From Halorussus aquaticus (GTDB taxonomy: Archaea; Halobacteriota; Halobacteria; Halobacteriales; Haladaptataceae), in assembly GCF_024218795.1 (NCBI RefSeq), contig NZ_CP100401.1, positions 1 to 64,000 on the forward strand: a DNA stretch of 64,000 nucleotides. The letters run 5' to 3'. Made by a program: the position numbers and the translations under genes. Within the stretch, counting starts at the first letter, position 1, and every line of letters starts with the position of its first letter. Shown piece after piece: positions 34,510 through 43,440 of the stretch. The notes below the pieces were generated by a model that was not told where the DNA came from, did no database searches, and saw only the letters and a program-made list of their open reading frames with translations.

Positions 34510-35846
34510 CTGGTGGAGACGGCCACCGGACGCGCCGGGGGTTCCTCGCGCTCGCGGGCGCGGCGTCACTCGCCGGTTGCAACGCCCTCGGCGGGAATCC
34601 GCTGACCGACGACGCGACCGAAATCGACGGCGCGGCGCTTCGGGACTTTCCGGAGACGGAACCCCCGTCGGTTCCCGAGACGGTGCCCGTCGAGATTCGA
34701 CAGTCCTACCTCGACAGCGGCGTCGCCCGCGCCCGAGAACTCCTCTCGTCGGTGCCCGCATCGTTGGACGCCGCGGAGATTCCCAACGGGGCGATTCGGT
34801 CGGAACTCACCGGAAAGTACGAAGCGACCGAGGAGACGATCTCGTCGGTCGAAGGCGCGGCGTCTGCGTTCGAGGCGATGGAAACGGTGGACCGCGCTCG
34901 CGGGGAAGCCAGAACGGTCGCCGCCGGTTGGAAGGCCATCGAAGACGGACTCTCGCCGACGGACGTCCGGAAGTCCGCGAAGAACGTCTCGGACGCGCTC
35001 GACGGATTCCGCTATCGGTGGGACTACCTCGGGAGCGACCCGATTCGGGCGCTACTCGTCCACGCGACCATCGAACGTCGGGTCGGAAACGCGACGACCA
35101 ACGTCGAGAACGCCGTGCGGGGCGACCGACGCGGCCGGAACGACCCGATAGCCGTGGGCGAACTGGCTGGCAACCTCGAAGTCGCCAGGGCCTCGATAGA
35201 CGGTGCGGCCCACCTCTACGAACGACTCCGGGCGACCGGAGACGACCTCTCCGACCTGGAGTCCGGACTCGTCGCCGCCGGATCGACGCTCGGGCGAGTC
35301 GCCGGACGACGGCGAGACCGACTCCCGGACGCCGAATCCGACGACCTGTCGGCGTTCGTGGACCGCGACGTCGAGGGGACGCCGGTCGGGGCCGCGATTC
35401 GGGAACTCGCAGAGGAGGTGACCCGCCGGACCGACCCCGGCGTGGAGGACCGGACCCGCAGGTACGCGAACGCGGTCCTCTCGGCCCACGGGACGCTCGT
35501 CAGACTTCGCGCGCTCGACTCGCTCCGGAAGCGGGTCGCGGCCGACGAACACGTCGCCGTCGAGGCGGCCGAGGACTTGCGGACGCTCCGCGAGCGCGCT
35601 ATCGGGGCCATCGAGGACGCCCTCGCGGCGGACGAGCATCGTCACCTCAACCGAGCGGAACTCCCCGGAGTCGCGAGCGTCGTCGAGTACGCCGACGAGC
35701 AGATAGAGCGGTACAACACGGACCGCGCGCTGCCGGTCGATTCGATGGCCCGGGACCTCGGCCACTACGTTCGGACCGCGGCGATGGCGCGGGCGATACC
35801 GCCGACGAGCGCGCACGTCGCGCGAGTCGTCCGCCGGTCTTTCTGA
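34506..35846 (+). CDS. Tat-exported lipoprotein, helical
   Basis: A 446-residue protein beginning with a twin-arginine signal (RTRRGFLALAGAASLAGC; lipobox Cys near residue 23). The mature part is almost entirely alpha-helical and acidic, with repeated helices such as SYLDSGVARARELLSSVPASL and GDDLSDLESGLVAAGSTLG. No catalytic motif or cysteine beyond the lipid anchor is visible. It would sit outside the membrane. Its ATG overlaps the stop of the preceding lipoprotein gene (ATGA), so the two are translationally coupled and probably act together. I recognise no family. Confidence 0.8.
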   Translation: MTGGDGHRTRRGFLALAGAASLAGCNALGGNPLTDDATEIDGAALRDFPETEPPSVPETVPVEIRQSYLDSGVARARELLSSVPASLDAAEIPNGAIRSELTGKYEATEETISSVEGAASAFEAMETVDRARGEARTVAAGWKAIEDGLSPTDVRKSAKNVSDALDGFRYRWDYLGSDPIRALLVHATIERRVGNATTNVENAVRGDRRGRNDPIAVGELAGNLEVARASIDGAAHLYERLRATGDDLSDLESGLVAAGSTLGRVAGRRRDRLPDAESDDLSAFVDRDVEGTPVGAAIRELAEEVTRRTDPGVEDRTRRYANAVLSAHGTLVRLRALDSLRKRVAADEHVAVEAAEDLRTLRERAIGAIEDALAADEHRHLNRAELPGVASVVEYADEQIERYNTDRALPVDSMARDLGHYVRTAAMARAIPPTSAHVARVVRRSF

Positions 35847-35986
35847 GCGACGCGTCCGCGGGTCGGTGCGCGGTCGCTCGTCCGTAAACCGGTCCGAAAG
35901 CACTCCAGCGCGGGGATTCGGCTCGTCGTGTCGAGAGCGTTACCCGAACGAGGGGATTTATCCACGTGGCGGTGAGTGTTCCGAGC

Positions 35987-36129
35987 ATGTTCGGAGAAGA
36001 CGGCGGCGGGATGGACGCGGACGTCACCGGGTCGAGACACTCGATACGGATGGGGGAACGACGAAGGCGATACTGGTCTTACTGGGCTTTCTCGCGGTCT
36101 TCTTCCTCCTGCTGGTCCTGTACGGCTGA
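35987..36129 (+). pseudogene. tiny single-helix membrane protein gene, frameshifted
   Basis: The ATG opens MFGEDGGGMDADVTG, an acidic N-terminus typical of haloarchaeal micro-membrane proteins. The frame is then lost. One frame over, the sequence continues VETLDTDGGTTKAILVLLGF and a strongly hydrophobic end LAVFFLLLVLYG, then a stop at 36129. Adding one base near 36030 (gtcaccgg-gtcgag, a C or G) joins the two into a 47-residue protein with one C-terminal membrane helix. This is too good a match between an acidic head and a membrane tail to be chance, but it rests on composition only. Function unknown. Confidence 0.55.
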
Positions 36130-36201
36130 CCGCCTTCGGCCCGCGTTGCCGACGACTCGGCCGCGACCGACTCACCGAACGCGTTCACTCGGAGAAGCGC
36201 T

Positions 36202-36450
36202 CTACTCGTATATCTTCTCTCGCTCGCGCGACCGGGACCGCGACCGGGATTTCGCGCCGCCACTACCGCCCACGAACCTCGAAACGAGGAGGTACGCGAG
36301 GTACAGCAGGACGGCGACGACCAGAAGCGACACGAGGGTACTCACCAGCCACGAGACGACTCCGAGGACGACGCCCACGACTTTCGCGACGACCCAGAGG
36401 AGGACCAGACCGAGGAACGCCCATCCGCCGAGTCGGAGTAGCTTGTTCAT
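36202..36450 (-). CDS. small membrane protein with basic Ser/Arg tail
   Basis: An 82-residue protein whose first 60 residues are almost wholly hydrophobic, forming two helices (LGGWAFLGLVLLWVVAKVVG and VSTLVSLLVVAVLLYLAYLL). A polar tail of alternating Ser and Arg (KSRSRSRSREREK) follows. The positively charged tail should lie in the cytoplasm and might bind nucleic acid or acidic protein; this is speculation. The gene lies between the tiny membrane gene and the liv operon and has its own start 28 bases from a possible promoter. Confidence 0.7.
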   Translation of the reverse strand: MNKLLRLGGWAFLGLVLLWVVAKVVGVVLGVVSWLVSTLVSLLVVAVLLYLAYLLVSRFVGGSGGAKSRSRSRSREREKIYE

Positions 36451-36551
36451 ATTAGTCAGTTTAGGTTTCGTGCGACATTAGTGTTTGGTCGCTCGTTCGG
36501 GACGGTCCCCGGCGGGGTCCGCACTCGGGTCGTCCGCCCACGCGTCCGCGC

Positions 36552-37325
36552 TCAGGTCGTCACGCCCAGATGGCGGTCGAGCACCGCCTCGTCGTCGCGC
36601 AACTGGTCGCTCGTCCCGTGGTAGACGATTTCGCCGCGGTCCAGCACGTAGTGGCGGTCCGCGAGTTCGAGCGCCACCTCCACGTTCTGCTCGACCAGCA
36701 GGACCGAGATGCCCTCGTCGTTCAGGCCGTTCACGAGGTCTTCGACCTGTCGGACGACGTAGGGCGCGAGACCCTCGGTCGGTTCGTCCAGAAGGAGCAG
36801 GTCCGCGCCCGCGACCAGCGCCCGGGCGATGGCCAGCATCTGCTGTTCGCCGCCCGACAGCGCCGCGCCCTTCCGGTCGGGGTGCTCGCGGAGGTTCTCG
36901 AACTCCGCCAGCACCTCCTCCGGGTCGCGCGGGTCGGCGGTGTCGCCCCCGCCCAACTGGCCGACGCGGAGGTTCTCGGCCACCGTCAGGCCCGGGAAGA
37001 TGCGTCGCTCCTCGGGCACGAACGCGACGTTCCGCCGGACCGTCTCCTCGGGCGAGAGTCGAGTCACGTCTTCGCCCCGGAAGACGACGCTCCCGTCGGA
37101 GGGGACGACGTTGCCGACGACCGACCGCAGGGTGGTGGTCTTGCCCGCGCCGTTCCGACCGACCAGCGAGACGACCTCGCCCTCGCCGACGCAGAGCGAC
37201 ACGCCGTGCAGGACCTCGGTCGCGCCGTACCCCGCGACCAGACCGGACACGTCGAGCAGGGGGTCCTCGCAGGCCCCGGCGTCCAACCGTCCCGATTCCG
37301 CCGCGCCGCGGAACTCGTCGCTCAC
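36552..37325 (-). CDS. livF: branched-chain amino-acid-type ABC transporter ATPase LivF
   Basis: The 257-residue ATPase has Walker A GRNGAGKTTT (near residue 52), Q-loop FVPEERRIFPGLTV, signature ALSGGEQQMLAIARAL, Walker B LLLLDEPTEGLAP and H-loop switch region VEQNVEVAL. The QQ-type signature and PEERRIFPGLTVAENL are typical of LivF, the second ATPase of hydrophobic amino-acid importers. It energises uptake through the LivHM permease. Its ATG overlaps the livG stop codon (ATGA at 37322-37325). The operon order is livJ, livHM, livG, livF, all on the minus strand with overlaps or one-base gaps. The transported compound could be another amino acid, amide or urea. Confidence 0.9.
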   Translation of the reverse strand: MSDEFRGAAESGRLDAGACEDPLLDVSGLVAGYGATEVLHGVSLCVGEGEVVSLVGRNGAGKTTTLRSVVGNVVPSDGSVVFRGEDVTRLSPEETVRRNVAFVPEERRIFPGLTVAENLRVGQLGGGDTADPRDPEEVLAEFENLREHPDRKGAALSGGEQQMLAIARALVAGADLLLLDEPTEGLAPYVVRQVEDLVNGLNDEGISVLLVEQNVEVALELADRHYVLDRGEIVYHGTSDQLRDDEAVLDRHLGVTT

Positions 37326-38127
37326 TCCCGAACACCTCCGAGGTAGGCCCGCTGAACCTCGTCGTCGTCCGCGATGCGCTCGGGGGTTCCGGTCGCCAGC
37401 ACTTGCCCGCGGTGGAGAACCGTCACGCTGTCCGAGACGTTCATCACGAGGTCGATATCGTGTTCGATGAGCAGCAGCGTCCGGTCGGCCAGCACCTCCT
37501 CGACGAGCGCTATCGTGTCTCGGGTCTCCTCGCTCCCCATTCCCGCGGTCGGTTCGTCCAACAACACGAGGTCGGGGTCGGTCGCCAGCACCAGTCCGAG
37601 TTCGAGTCGCCGCCGGTCGCCGTGGGCCAGCGCTCTGGCGTACTCGTCGGCCCGACGCTCCAACCCTATCTCGGACAGTACCTCGTCGGTCCGCGACTCG
37701 ACCGCTCCGAATCGGTCGGTCGGACTGAACAACTTCCGGGGAGCGAAATCCGTCCCTCGCCCTCGGCCACCGACTGGGCCGCCAACCGGACGTTCTCCCG
37801 GACCGACAGGCCGCCGAAGACGGTGCTTATCTGGAACGACCGGCCCATCCCGCGCCGGACGCGCTCGTGGGGCGCGGTCCGGGTCACGTCTTCGCCCCGG
37901 AAGTAGACCGACCCGGCGGTCGGTCGGAGCGCCCCGCTGAGGCAGTTGAACAGCGTAGTCTTGCCCGCCCCGTTCGGTCCGATGACGCTCCGGAACTCCC
38001 CCGCTTCGACTTCGAGGTCCACACCGTCGAGGGCCACGAAGTCGCCGAACCGCTTGGTCAACCCGTCCGCCCGGAGGACGGGGTCGGTCCCGGCGTCGGA
38101 CTCGGGGGCGTCGTCGGCCGCCGCCAT
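37322..38127 (-). pseudogene. livG: LivG ATPase of the branched-chain-type ABC transporter, frameshifted
   Basis: Repaired length is 268 residues, the usual LivG size. The N-terminal part (from the ATG at 38127) holds GLTKRFGDFVALDGVDLEV, Walker A GPNGAGKTTLFN and the LivG-specific GRSFQISTVFGGLSVRENV. The frame is lost near 37750. The C-terminal part, one frame over, supplies the signature region YARALAHGDRRRLELGLVLA, Walker B LVLLDEPTAGMG and the H-loop LLLIEHDIDLVM. Inserting one base on the minus strand (ggacg-gattt to ggacgcgattt) restores GRDFAPRKLFSP, a normal LivG linker. The start overlaps the livHM stop and the end overlaps the livF start, so coupling is intact. A dead ATPase would silence the whole transporter, which argues for a sequencing error. 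Confidence 0.88.
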
Positions 38128-40103
38128 CACTCGTTCACCTCCTCGGCGAGCGGTTCGTCCTCGCCGCGCCCCTCGCGCGCGCCGGTTCGGCCGCCTGCGG
38201 CCTCCAGCAGTTTCTCGGGGAGTGAAACGAGTCCCCGCGGGAGGGCGATGACGAAGATTACGAACACGAGTCCGAGGAAGAACTGCCACTGGTCGGTGTA
38301 CGACGACAGCAGGTCCTCGAACCCGATGTAGACGCCCGAGCCGACCATCGGACCGTAGAGGGTCCCCATCCCGCCGAGGACGGTCATCACGACGACTTCG
38401 CCGGAGTTGAGCCAGAACAGCAGCGACGGCGCGACGAACTGGTTCTGGACCGCGAACAGGCCGCCCGCCAGCCCCGCCATCGCGCCGCTGACGACGAACG
38501 CCCGGCGCTTGTAGGCGGTCACGTCGTAGCCCACGAACTCGGTCCGGCGCTCGCTCTCCCTGATGGACTGGAGGACGCTGCCGAACGGGGCGCGCATCAT
38601 CCGGCGCGCGACGAGGTACGACCCGACCACGGTGGCGAGCAGGAAGTAGTAGAACAGGCCGTCCTCGCCCACGAGTGGTACCATCTCGGCGATTTCGTCC
38701 AACTCCATCGCGGCCCCGCCGATTCCGTACAGCACCTCCGCGCCGAACAGGCCGTCGCTCCCGCCGGTCCACTCGAACTTGAAGACAGCCCGGTAGAACA
38801 ACTGGGCGAACGCCAGCGTGATCATCGAGAAGTAGACGCCCGAGACCCGAATCGAGACGTGGCCGATGGCCCACGCGATGGCCGCGCAGACGACGACGGC
38901 GACAGCGAGCGCGACGAACGCCGAGGGCGTCACGTGGAGGAGGACCAGCACCGCGGCGTAGGCCCCGGTCCCGTAGAACAGCGCGTGGCCCAGCGAGACG
39001 AGTCCGGCGTAGCCCATCACGAAGTCGAGGCTGAGCGCGAACAGCGCCCAGACGAGGACGTCCGAGAGCAGCGTCAGGACGTACTCGGAGTAGAGCACCT
39101 CGACGCCGAGGGGGACGACGGCGAGTAGGCCGACTGTGGCCGCCCCGAGTCCGGCCCGCTGTCGGTCGGTCAGCACGCCACGGCCCCGACCGGCGAGCAG
39201 TTCGCCCTCCGAGTCGCCCGACTCCTCCGCGGCGGAGGTACCGTACAGTCCCTCGGGTTTGACGAGTAAGATGCCTATCATCAGCACGAACACGACCAGA
39301 CCCTCCAACACCGGGAGGTAGGTGCGCGTGAGCGTCTGGACGACGCCGACCGTCAGGCCGCCCACGACCGCGCCGCGGAAACTGCCGAGACCGCCCAGCA
39401 CGACGATGACGAACGCGGGGATGATGACCGTGTTCCCCATGCCCGGATTGACGTTCTGGTAGGCCCCGAGGACGACCCCTGCGACCGCCGCGAGCGCCGC
39501 CCCGACCCCGAAGACGAGGGTGTAGTACCGGTCTATGTCGATGCCGAGGTTCCGGACCATCTCGCGGTCCATCGACCCGGCGCGCACGACCAGACCGAAC
39601 CGGGTCTCGTTCAGCGCCCACCACGTCGCCAGCGACAGGACCGCGCCGAACGCGACGATGAAGTAACTGTACAGCGAGTTGGTGACGCCGAGAATCGTGA
39701 CCGGCCCGTCCAGAATCGGCGGTGCGGCCAGCGCCTTCGACTGCTTGCCCCAGAAGAAGGTGATGACGTCGTTGAGCATCAACACCAGTCCGAAGGTCAG
39801 CAGGATGTGGTAGAGCGGACTCCGGTCGTAGAGCGGTCGGAGGGTGAGACGCTCGATGACCGCGCCCACTACGCCGACGAGCAGGGGCGCGACCACCAGC
39901 GCGACCCAGAACCCCGCACCGCCGAAGGGCGCGACGACTGCGAACGCGAAGTACGCGCCCAGCGCGAACAGTTCGCCGTGCGCGAAGTTGATGACGTCCA
40001 TCACGCCGAAGATGACCGACAGTCCCGCGGCTATCAGGACGTAGACCATCCCGATGGTCACCCCGTTCAGCAGTTGCTCGGCGAACCCCGTGACCCCGAC
40101 CAT
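38127..40103 (-). CDS. fused LivH-LivM permease
   Basis: The 658-residue protein joins two permease subunits normally encoded separately. Residues about 1-295 are LivH-like (LLNGVTIGMVYVLIAAGLSVIFGV then FAHGELFALGAY, ending LVKPEGLYGTS). After an acidic linker of about 35 residues, residues about 330-630 are LivM-like (MGYAGLVSLGHALFYGTGAY, SVLQSIRESERRTEFVGYD, VVVMTVLGGMGTLYGPMVG). In total about 16-18 membrane helices are expected. It forms the membrane channel of a hydrophobic amino-acid-type ABC importer. The start at 40103 lies two bases inside the end of the binding-protein gene's spacing (one-base gap), and the stop overlaps the livG ATG. Confidence 0.9.
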   Translation of the reverse strand: MVGVTGFAEQLLNGVTIGMVYVLIAAGLSVIFGVMDVINFAHGELFALGAYFAFAVVAPFGGAGFWVALVVAPLLVGVVGAVIERLTLRPLYDRSPLYHILLTFGLVLMLNDVITFFWGKQSKALAAPPILDGPVTILGVTNSLYSYFIVAFGAVLSLATWWALNETRFGLVVRAGSMDREMVRNLGIDIDRYYTLVFGVGAALAAVAGVVLGAYQNVNPGMGNTVIIPAFVIVVLGGLGSFRGAVVGGLTVGVVQTLTRTYLPVLEGLVVFVLMIGILLVKPEGLYGTSAAEESGDSEGELLAGRGRGVLTDRQRAGLGAATVGLLAVVPLGVEVLYSEYVLTLLSDVLVWALFALSLDFVMGYAGLVSLGHALFYGTGAYAAVLVLLHVTPSAFVALAVAVVVCAAIAWAIGHVSIRVSGVYFSMITLAFAQLFYRAVFKFEWTGGSDGLFGAEVLYGIGGAAMELDEIAEMVPLVGEDGLFYYFLLATVVGSYLVARRMMRAPFGSVLQSIRESERRTEFVGYDVTAYKRRAFVVSGAMAGLAGGLFAVQNQFVAPSLLFWLNSGEVVVMTVLGGMGTLYGPMVGSGVYIGFEDLLSSYTDQWQFFLGLVFVIFVIALPRGLVSLPEKLLEAAGGRTGAREGRGEDEPLAEEVNE

Positions 40104-40104
40104 G

Positions 40105-41385
40105 TCAGAGGTCGCAGTTCGTCTGTTCGCAGGACGGGATGGCGTTCTGCCCCTCGACCTTCTTGCGGAGCGCCACCCTCGCGGCGTCGCCCGAGTCCGG
40201 TTGGACGTTCTCCCCGGCCCAGACGGGGTTGGTGGCCTGATGGTCGCACTGCCGGAACTCGTTCGGACCGAAGACGCTGGGCACCTCAAGCCCCGGCAGG
40301 GTGTCCTTGACCGCTTCGGGGTCGTTCGTCCCGGCCTCCTCGATGCCGTGGGCGGTCATCCGGATGGAGTCGTAGGCGACCCGGGCGAAACTGTCGGGGG
40401 TCGAACCGTACGCGTCCCGGTAGGCCGACACGAACTCCTGATTGTCGCCTGTCTCGACCTGCGCGTTGTACCGGACCCCGCCGTAAGTGCCGTACGCCGC
40501 CGGCCCGAGCGCGTTCCGGACGACCTGAAACGTCATCGTTGGACTCACCAGTTCCACGTCCTGCTTCAGGCCCTGATTGGCGGCCTGCTTGGTGAAGTTG
40601 ATGAGGTCCCCACCGGTCATCCCCAGCACCGCAACGTCTGCCTCGGAGTTGCTTATCTGACTGACGTACGACCCATAGTTGCTCGCGCCGAGTTGCGACC
40701 GCGAGACCCCGACCTCGGTGAACTCGTCGCTGGCCTCGCTCATTCGAGACTTCCACTCGCGGCGGACAGACTGGCCGTAGGCGTAGTCGGCGATGTGGAA
40801 CCAGACGCTCGTCCCGACGTTGTTCGCGGTCCACGGGGCGACCGCCTCCGCGATTTGTGCGGTGTGGGTCTCGGCCCGGAACACCCACTCGTTGCACTTC
40901 GCGCCCGTGATGTTCATCGCCGCCGCGCCGGGGTTGTAGACGACCTCCTCGTTCGCCGCGAACGAGTTGAGCGCGAGCGCGGTCGAACTCGAAATCGCGC
41001 CCATGAGAAACTGCGCGTCGTCCTGCTGGACCACCTTCTGGGCCACCTGTCGCCCGGTCGCGGTGTCGGCCTCGGTGTCCTCGTACACCGCCTCCATCTC
41101 GAAACTGAACTGGTCGCTCTCGTTGACGTGCTGGACCGCGAGTTTCGCGCCGTTCCGCTGGCCCTCCGCGAGTCCGCCGTACGGTCCCGTCATCGGACTC
41201 AGCACGCCGTAGGTCACGGTGTCGATGTTCTGCCCGCCGCCGAGACCTGCGCCTCCGATACACCCTGCCAATGCCCCCGTCCCCGCGATTCCGGCGAGTC
41301 TGAGAACGTTCCGTCGAGAAGTGCGTCCGTCGCCGCCCTGCTCCGTCGTTCGCCCCCTACCGTGCTGACTGCTTTCGTGCCCCAT
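40105..41385 (-). CDS. livJ: branched-chain amino-acid-type ABC substrate-binding lipoprotein
   Basis: This 426-residue periplasm-equivalent binding protein has a twin-arginine signal (SRRNVLRLAG), a lipobox (GALAGC, Cys near 42) and a LivJ/AmiC-type bilobal fold. Visible markers are VTYGVLSPMTGPYGGLAEGQ, the GAISSSTALALNSFA hinge strand, VFRAETHTAQIAEAVAPW and GVRYNAQVETGDNQEF. It captures the substrate outside the membrane and delivers it to the fused LivHM permease directly downstream. As first gene of the operon it probably carries the promoter: TTATTATCGAAG lies upstream on this strand at about 41402-41416. Substrate class is inferred from family only. Confidence 0.9.
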   Translation of the reverse strand: MGHESSQHGRGRTTEQGGDGRTSRRNVLRLAGIAGTGALAGCIGGAGLGGGQNIDTVTYGVLSPMTGPYGGLAEGQRNGAKLAVQHVNESDQFSFEMEAVYEDTEADTATGRQVAQKVVQQDDAQFLMGAISSSTALALNSFAANEEVVYNPGAAAMNITGAKCNEWVFRAETHTAQIAEAVAPWTANNVGTSVWFHIADYAYGQSVRREWKSRMSEASDEFTEVGVSRSQLGASNYGSYVSQISNSEADVAVLGMTGGDLINFTKQAANQGLKQDVELVSPTMTFQVVRNALGPAAYGTYGGVRYNAQVETGDNQEFVSAYRDAYGSTPDSFARVAYDSIRMTAHGIEEAGTNDPEAVKDTLPGLEVPSVFGPNEFRQCDHQATNPVWAGENVQPDSGDAARVALRKKVEGQNAIPSCEQTNCDL

Positions 41386-41509
41386 ACCACTTATGCGGAA
41401 TCTTCGATAATAAACTATTGTGTAGGATGTAGCCCCGACGCCGCCGAAATAACCCTCGCTTCGCTGCCATTCGTTCCCTCCCGAGACGCGCTCGAACGTC
41501 CGGACCGCC

Positions 41510-42514
41510 TCACTCGAAGTGCGGCACCACTTCCTCGCCCAATCGCTCGACGCACTCGACCATCCGGTCGGTGCCGACGCCGGGGTGGTACGTCCGGAGG
41601 ACGAAGTGAACGTCGTCGCCCAAGGCGTCGCGGTACTCCTCCAACTGTTCGACGACTTGTTCCGGCGTCCCGAAGACGGCCTGCTCCTTCAACTCCTGCT
41701 TTCGCTCGCCGTCGAGTTCCTCGACTTCCTCGCCCGAGAATATCTCGGCGTAGCGTCGCTGGATGTAGAAGTACCCCTCTTTCATCGCCTCCCACGCCTC
41801 GTCACGCGACTCGCCGACGAATCCGTGCTGGAGGACGTATATCTGGAACTCCCCGTCGATGTCCTCCTCCTCGCGGACGGTCCGGACGTCCTCGACGCGC
41901 TTGCGGACGCCCTCGACGGAGAGCGCCGAGGGCGCGCACCACGCGTCGGCCACGCGCGCCGCCCGGCGGACCGCGGGTTTCGCGGACCCGCCGTACATGA
42001 CGGGAATGTCCGACTCGGGCTTGGGCGTGACGCTCGCGTCGGGCGACACGTCGTGGAACTCCGCGTCGTACTCCAGCGGCCCCTCGGACCACGCCGCCCG
42101 CAGGAGGTCGGTGGTGTCGCGCATCCGCTCGACGCGCTCCTCGCGCGGGACGCCGAACTGCTCGAACTCGGTCGGATTCGACCCGATGGCGAGACCGAGG
42201 GTGAGTCGGCCCGCCGAGAGCAGGTCCACCGTCGCGGCGTCCTCCGCGAGGCGGACCCCGTCGTAGAGCGGTGCCAGCGCGATGCAAGTGCCGAGTTCGA
42301 CGCGCTCGGTCTCGGCCGCCAGCGCACCGAGCGTCGGCATCGTCGCCGAGAGGTAGCCGTCCTCCTCGAAGTGGTGTTCGGAGACCCACGCGCTGGCGAG
42401 GCCCGCGTCGTCGATGGCCCGGCCGAGCGTCAGCATCTCGTCGTAGAGTTCGGTCGTCGACCTGTCGTCGTCGGGCCGCCGCTGGCAGGTGAACAGTCCG
42501 GTCCCGATTTCCAT
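41510..42514 (-). CDS. LLM-class flavin-dependent oxidoreductase
   Basis: The 334-residue TIM-barrel protein resembles bacterial-luciferase-like monooxygenases. It opens MEIGTGLFTCQ, continues with SAWVSEHHFEEDGYLS (the family E-H-H motif), a GRLTLGLAIGSNPTEFEQFG segment and a C-terminal GTPEQVVEQLEEYRDALG. Such enzymes use reduced FMN or F420; haloarchaea possess F420, but the cofactor cannot be decided here. The substrate is unknown. It lies between the liv operon and the EthD gene, all on the same strand but with gaps over 100 bases. Confidence 0.88.
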   Translation of the reverse strand: MEIGTGLFTCQRRPDDDRSTTELYDEMLTLGRAIDDAGLASAWVSEHHFEEDGYLSATMPTLGALAAETERVELGTCIALAPLYDGVRLAEDAATVDLLSAGRLTLGLAIGSNPTEFEQFGVPREERVERMRDTTDLLRAAWSEGPLEYDAEFHDVSPDASVTPKPESDIPVMYGGSAKPAVRRAARVADAWCAPSALSVEGVRKRVEDVRTVREEEDIDGEFQIYVLQHGFVGESRDEAWEAMKEGYFYIQRRYAEIFSGEEVEELDGERKQELKEQAVFGTPEQVVEQLEEYRDALGDDVHFVLRTYHPGVGTDRMVECVERLGEEVVPHFE

Positions 42515-42646
42515 ACCACGACGGTCGGCCGGGAGCGTCTTAATGTTTTACGAGCGAGATGTTGGGACGCTACGAACCGAAGCGGGCGGCAACAAAGGGA
42601 TCCGTCGTAGTCGCGTTCGTCGCCGACTGTCCGGCCGAGTTCCGTC

Positions 42647-43369
42647 TCAGTTTCCCGTCTCGTCCTTCTGGACGGTCTCCCGGCCGATGAACCGGGGCCG
42701 CTCGTCGATGGCGAGGAAGTTGTCCACGTCCTCGCGGGCCTCCTTGGCCTTACCCCTGTCGGGGTCGTAGTCGCGGCTTCCCTCGCTGCCGAGGGCGTCG
42801 TGGAGGGCGTCCAAGTCCTCGAAGTAGAGTTCGGCGACGCCGTCGAACTCGGCGTTCTCGGGGTCGGTCGGCAGGACCGTGTTGTACTTCACGACGCCCT
42901 CGATTTCGCGGGCGATGGGGGTGTGTTCGTTCTGCCAGTGGTCCACGAACTCCTCGTGAGTCATCCCCTCCTTCCGGACGAGGAACGCCGAGTGCTTGTA
43001 CAGTCCGTCGGTCTCGCCGTTCACCTCGTCTTTTTGAACTTTCTCCTCGCCGATGAATCGCGGTCGTCGGTCGATAGCGAGGAAGTTGTCCACGTCCTCG
43101 CGGGCCTCCTTGGCCTTACCCCTGTCGGGGTCGTAGTCGCGGCTTCCCTCGCTGCCGAGTGCGTCGTGGAGGGCGTCCAAGTCCTCGAAGTAGAGTTCGG
43201 CGATGCCGTCGAACTCGGCGTTCTCGGGGTCGGTCGGCAGGACGGTCTGGTAGCGCGTGACGCCCTCGATTTCGCGGGCGATGGGGGTGTGTTCGTTCTG
43301 CCAGTAGTCCACGAACTCCTCGTGAGTCATGTCGTCTTGCCGAACGAGCAACGCGACGTGCTTGTACAT
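42647..43369 (-). CDS. tandem-duplicated EthD domain protein
   Basis: The 240-residue protein consists of two nearly identical EthD (dimeric alpha/beta barrel) domains of about 115 residues each, period 122 residues. Each carries the family pattern MTHEEFVDYWQNEHTPIARE and ending FLAIDRRPRFIGEEKVQKDE. EthD was described in bacterial ether degradation; family members act as small oxygenase-like or stabilising proteins. Normal members have one or two domains, and a two-domain chain mimics the usual dimer in one polypeptide. The two halves share long DNA stretches with very few differences, showing recent duplication or gene conversion. The start at 43369 gives the compact MYKHVALLVRQ opening. 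Confidence 0.85.
   Translation of the reverse strand: MYKHVALLVRQDDMTHEEFVDYWQNEHTPIAREIEGVTRYQTVLPTDPENAEFDGIAELYFEDLDALHDALGSEGSRDYDPDRGKAKEAREDVDNFLAIDRRPRFIGEEKVQKDEVNGETDGLYKHSAFLVRKEGMTHEEFVDHWQNEHTPIAREIEGVVKYNTVLPTDPENAEFDGVAELYFEDLDALHDALGSEGSRDYDPDRGKAKEAREDVDNFLAIDERPRFIGRETVQKDETGN
42711..42877. repeat. direct repeat, copy A, within the EthD gene
   Basis: This 167-base segment is repeated at 43077-43243 with two differences (offset 366 bases). The flanks diverge much more, which suggests gene conversion. Confidence 0.85.
43077..43243. repeat. direct repeat, copy B, within the EthD gene
   Basis: Partner of 42711-42877. A second near-identical block (42898-42968 and 43264-43334) has one obvious mismatch. 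Confidence 0.85.
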
Positions 43370-43440
43370 ATTCCACCTAACAGGTGGCGCGCTCATAAAA
43401 CTACGCGGCGGTCGGGACGGGCCGTCCGCTCGCCGGGCCC

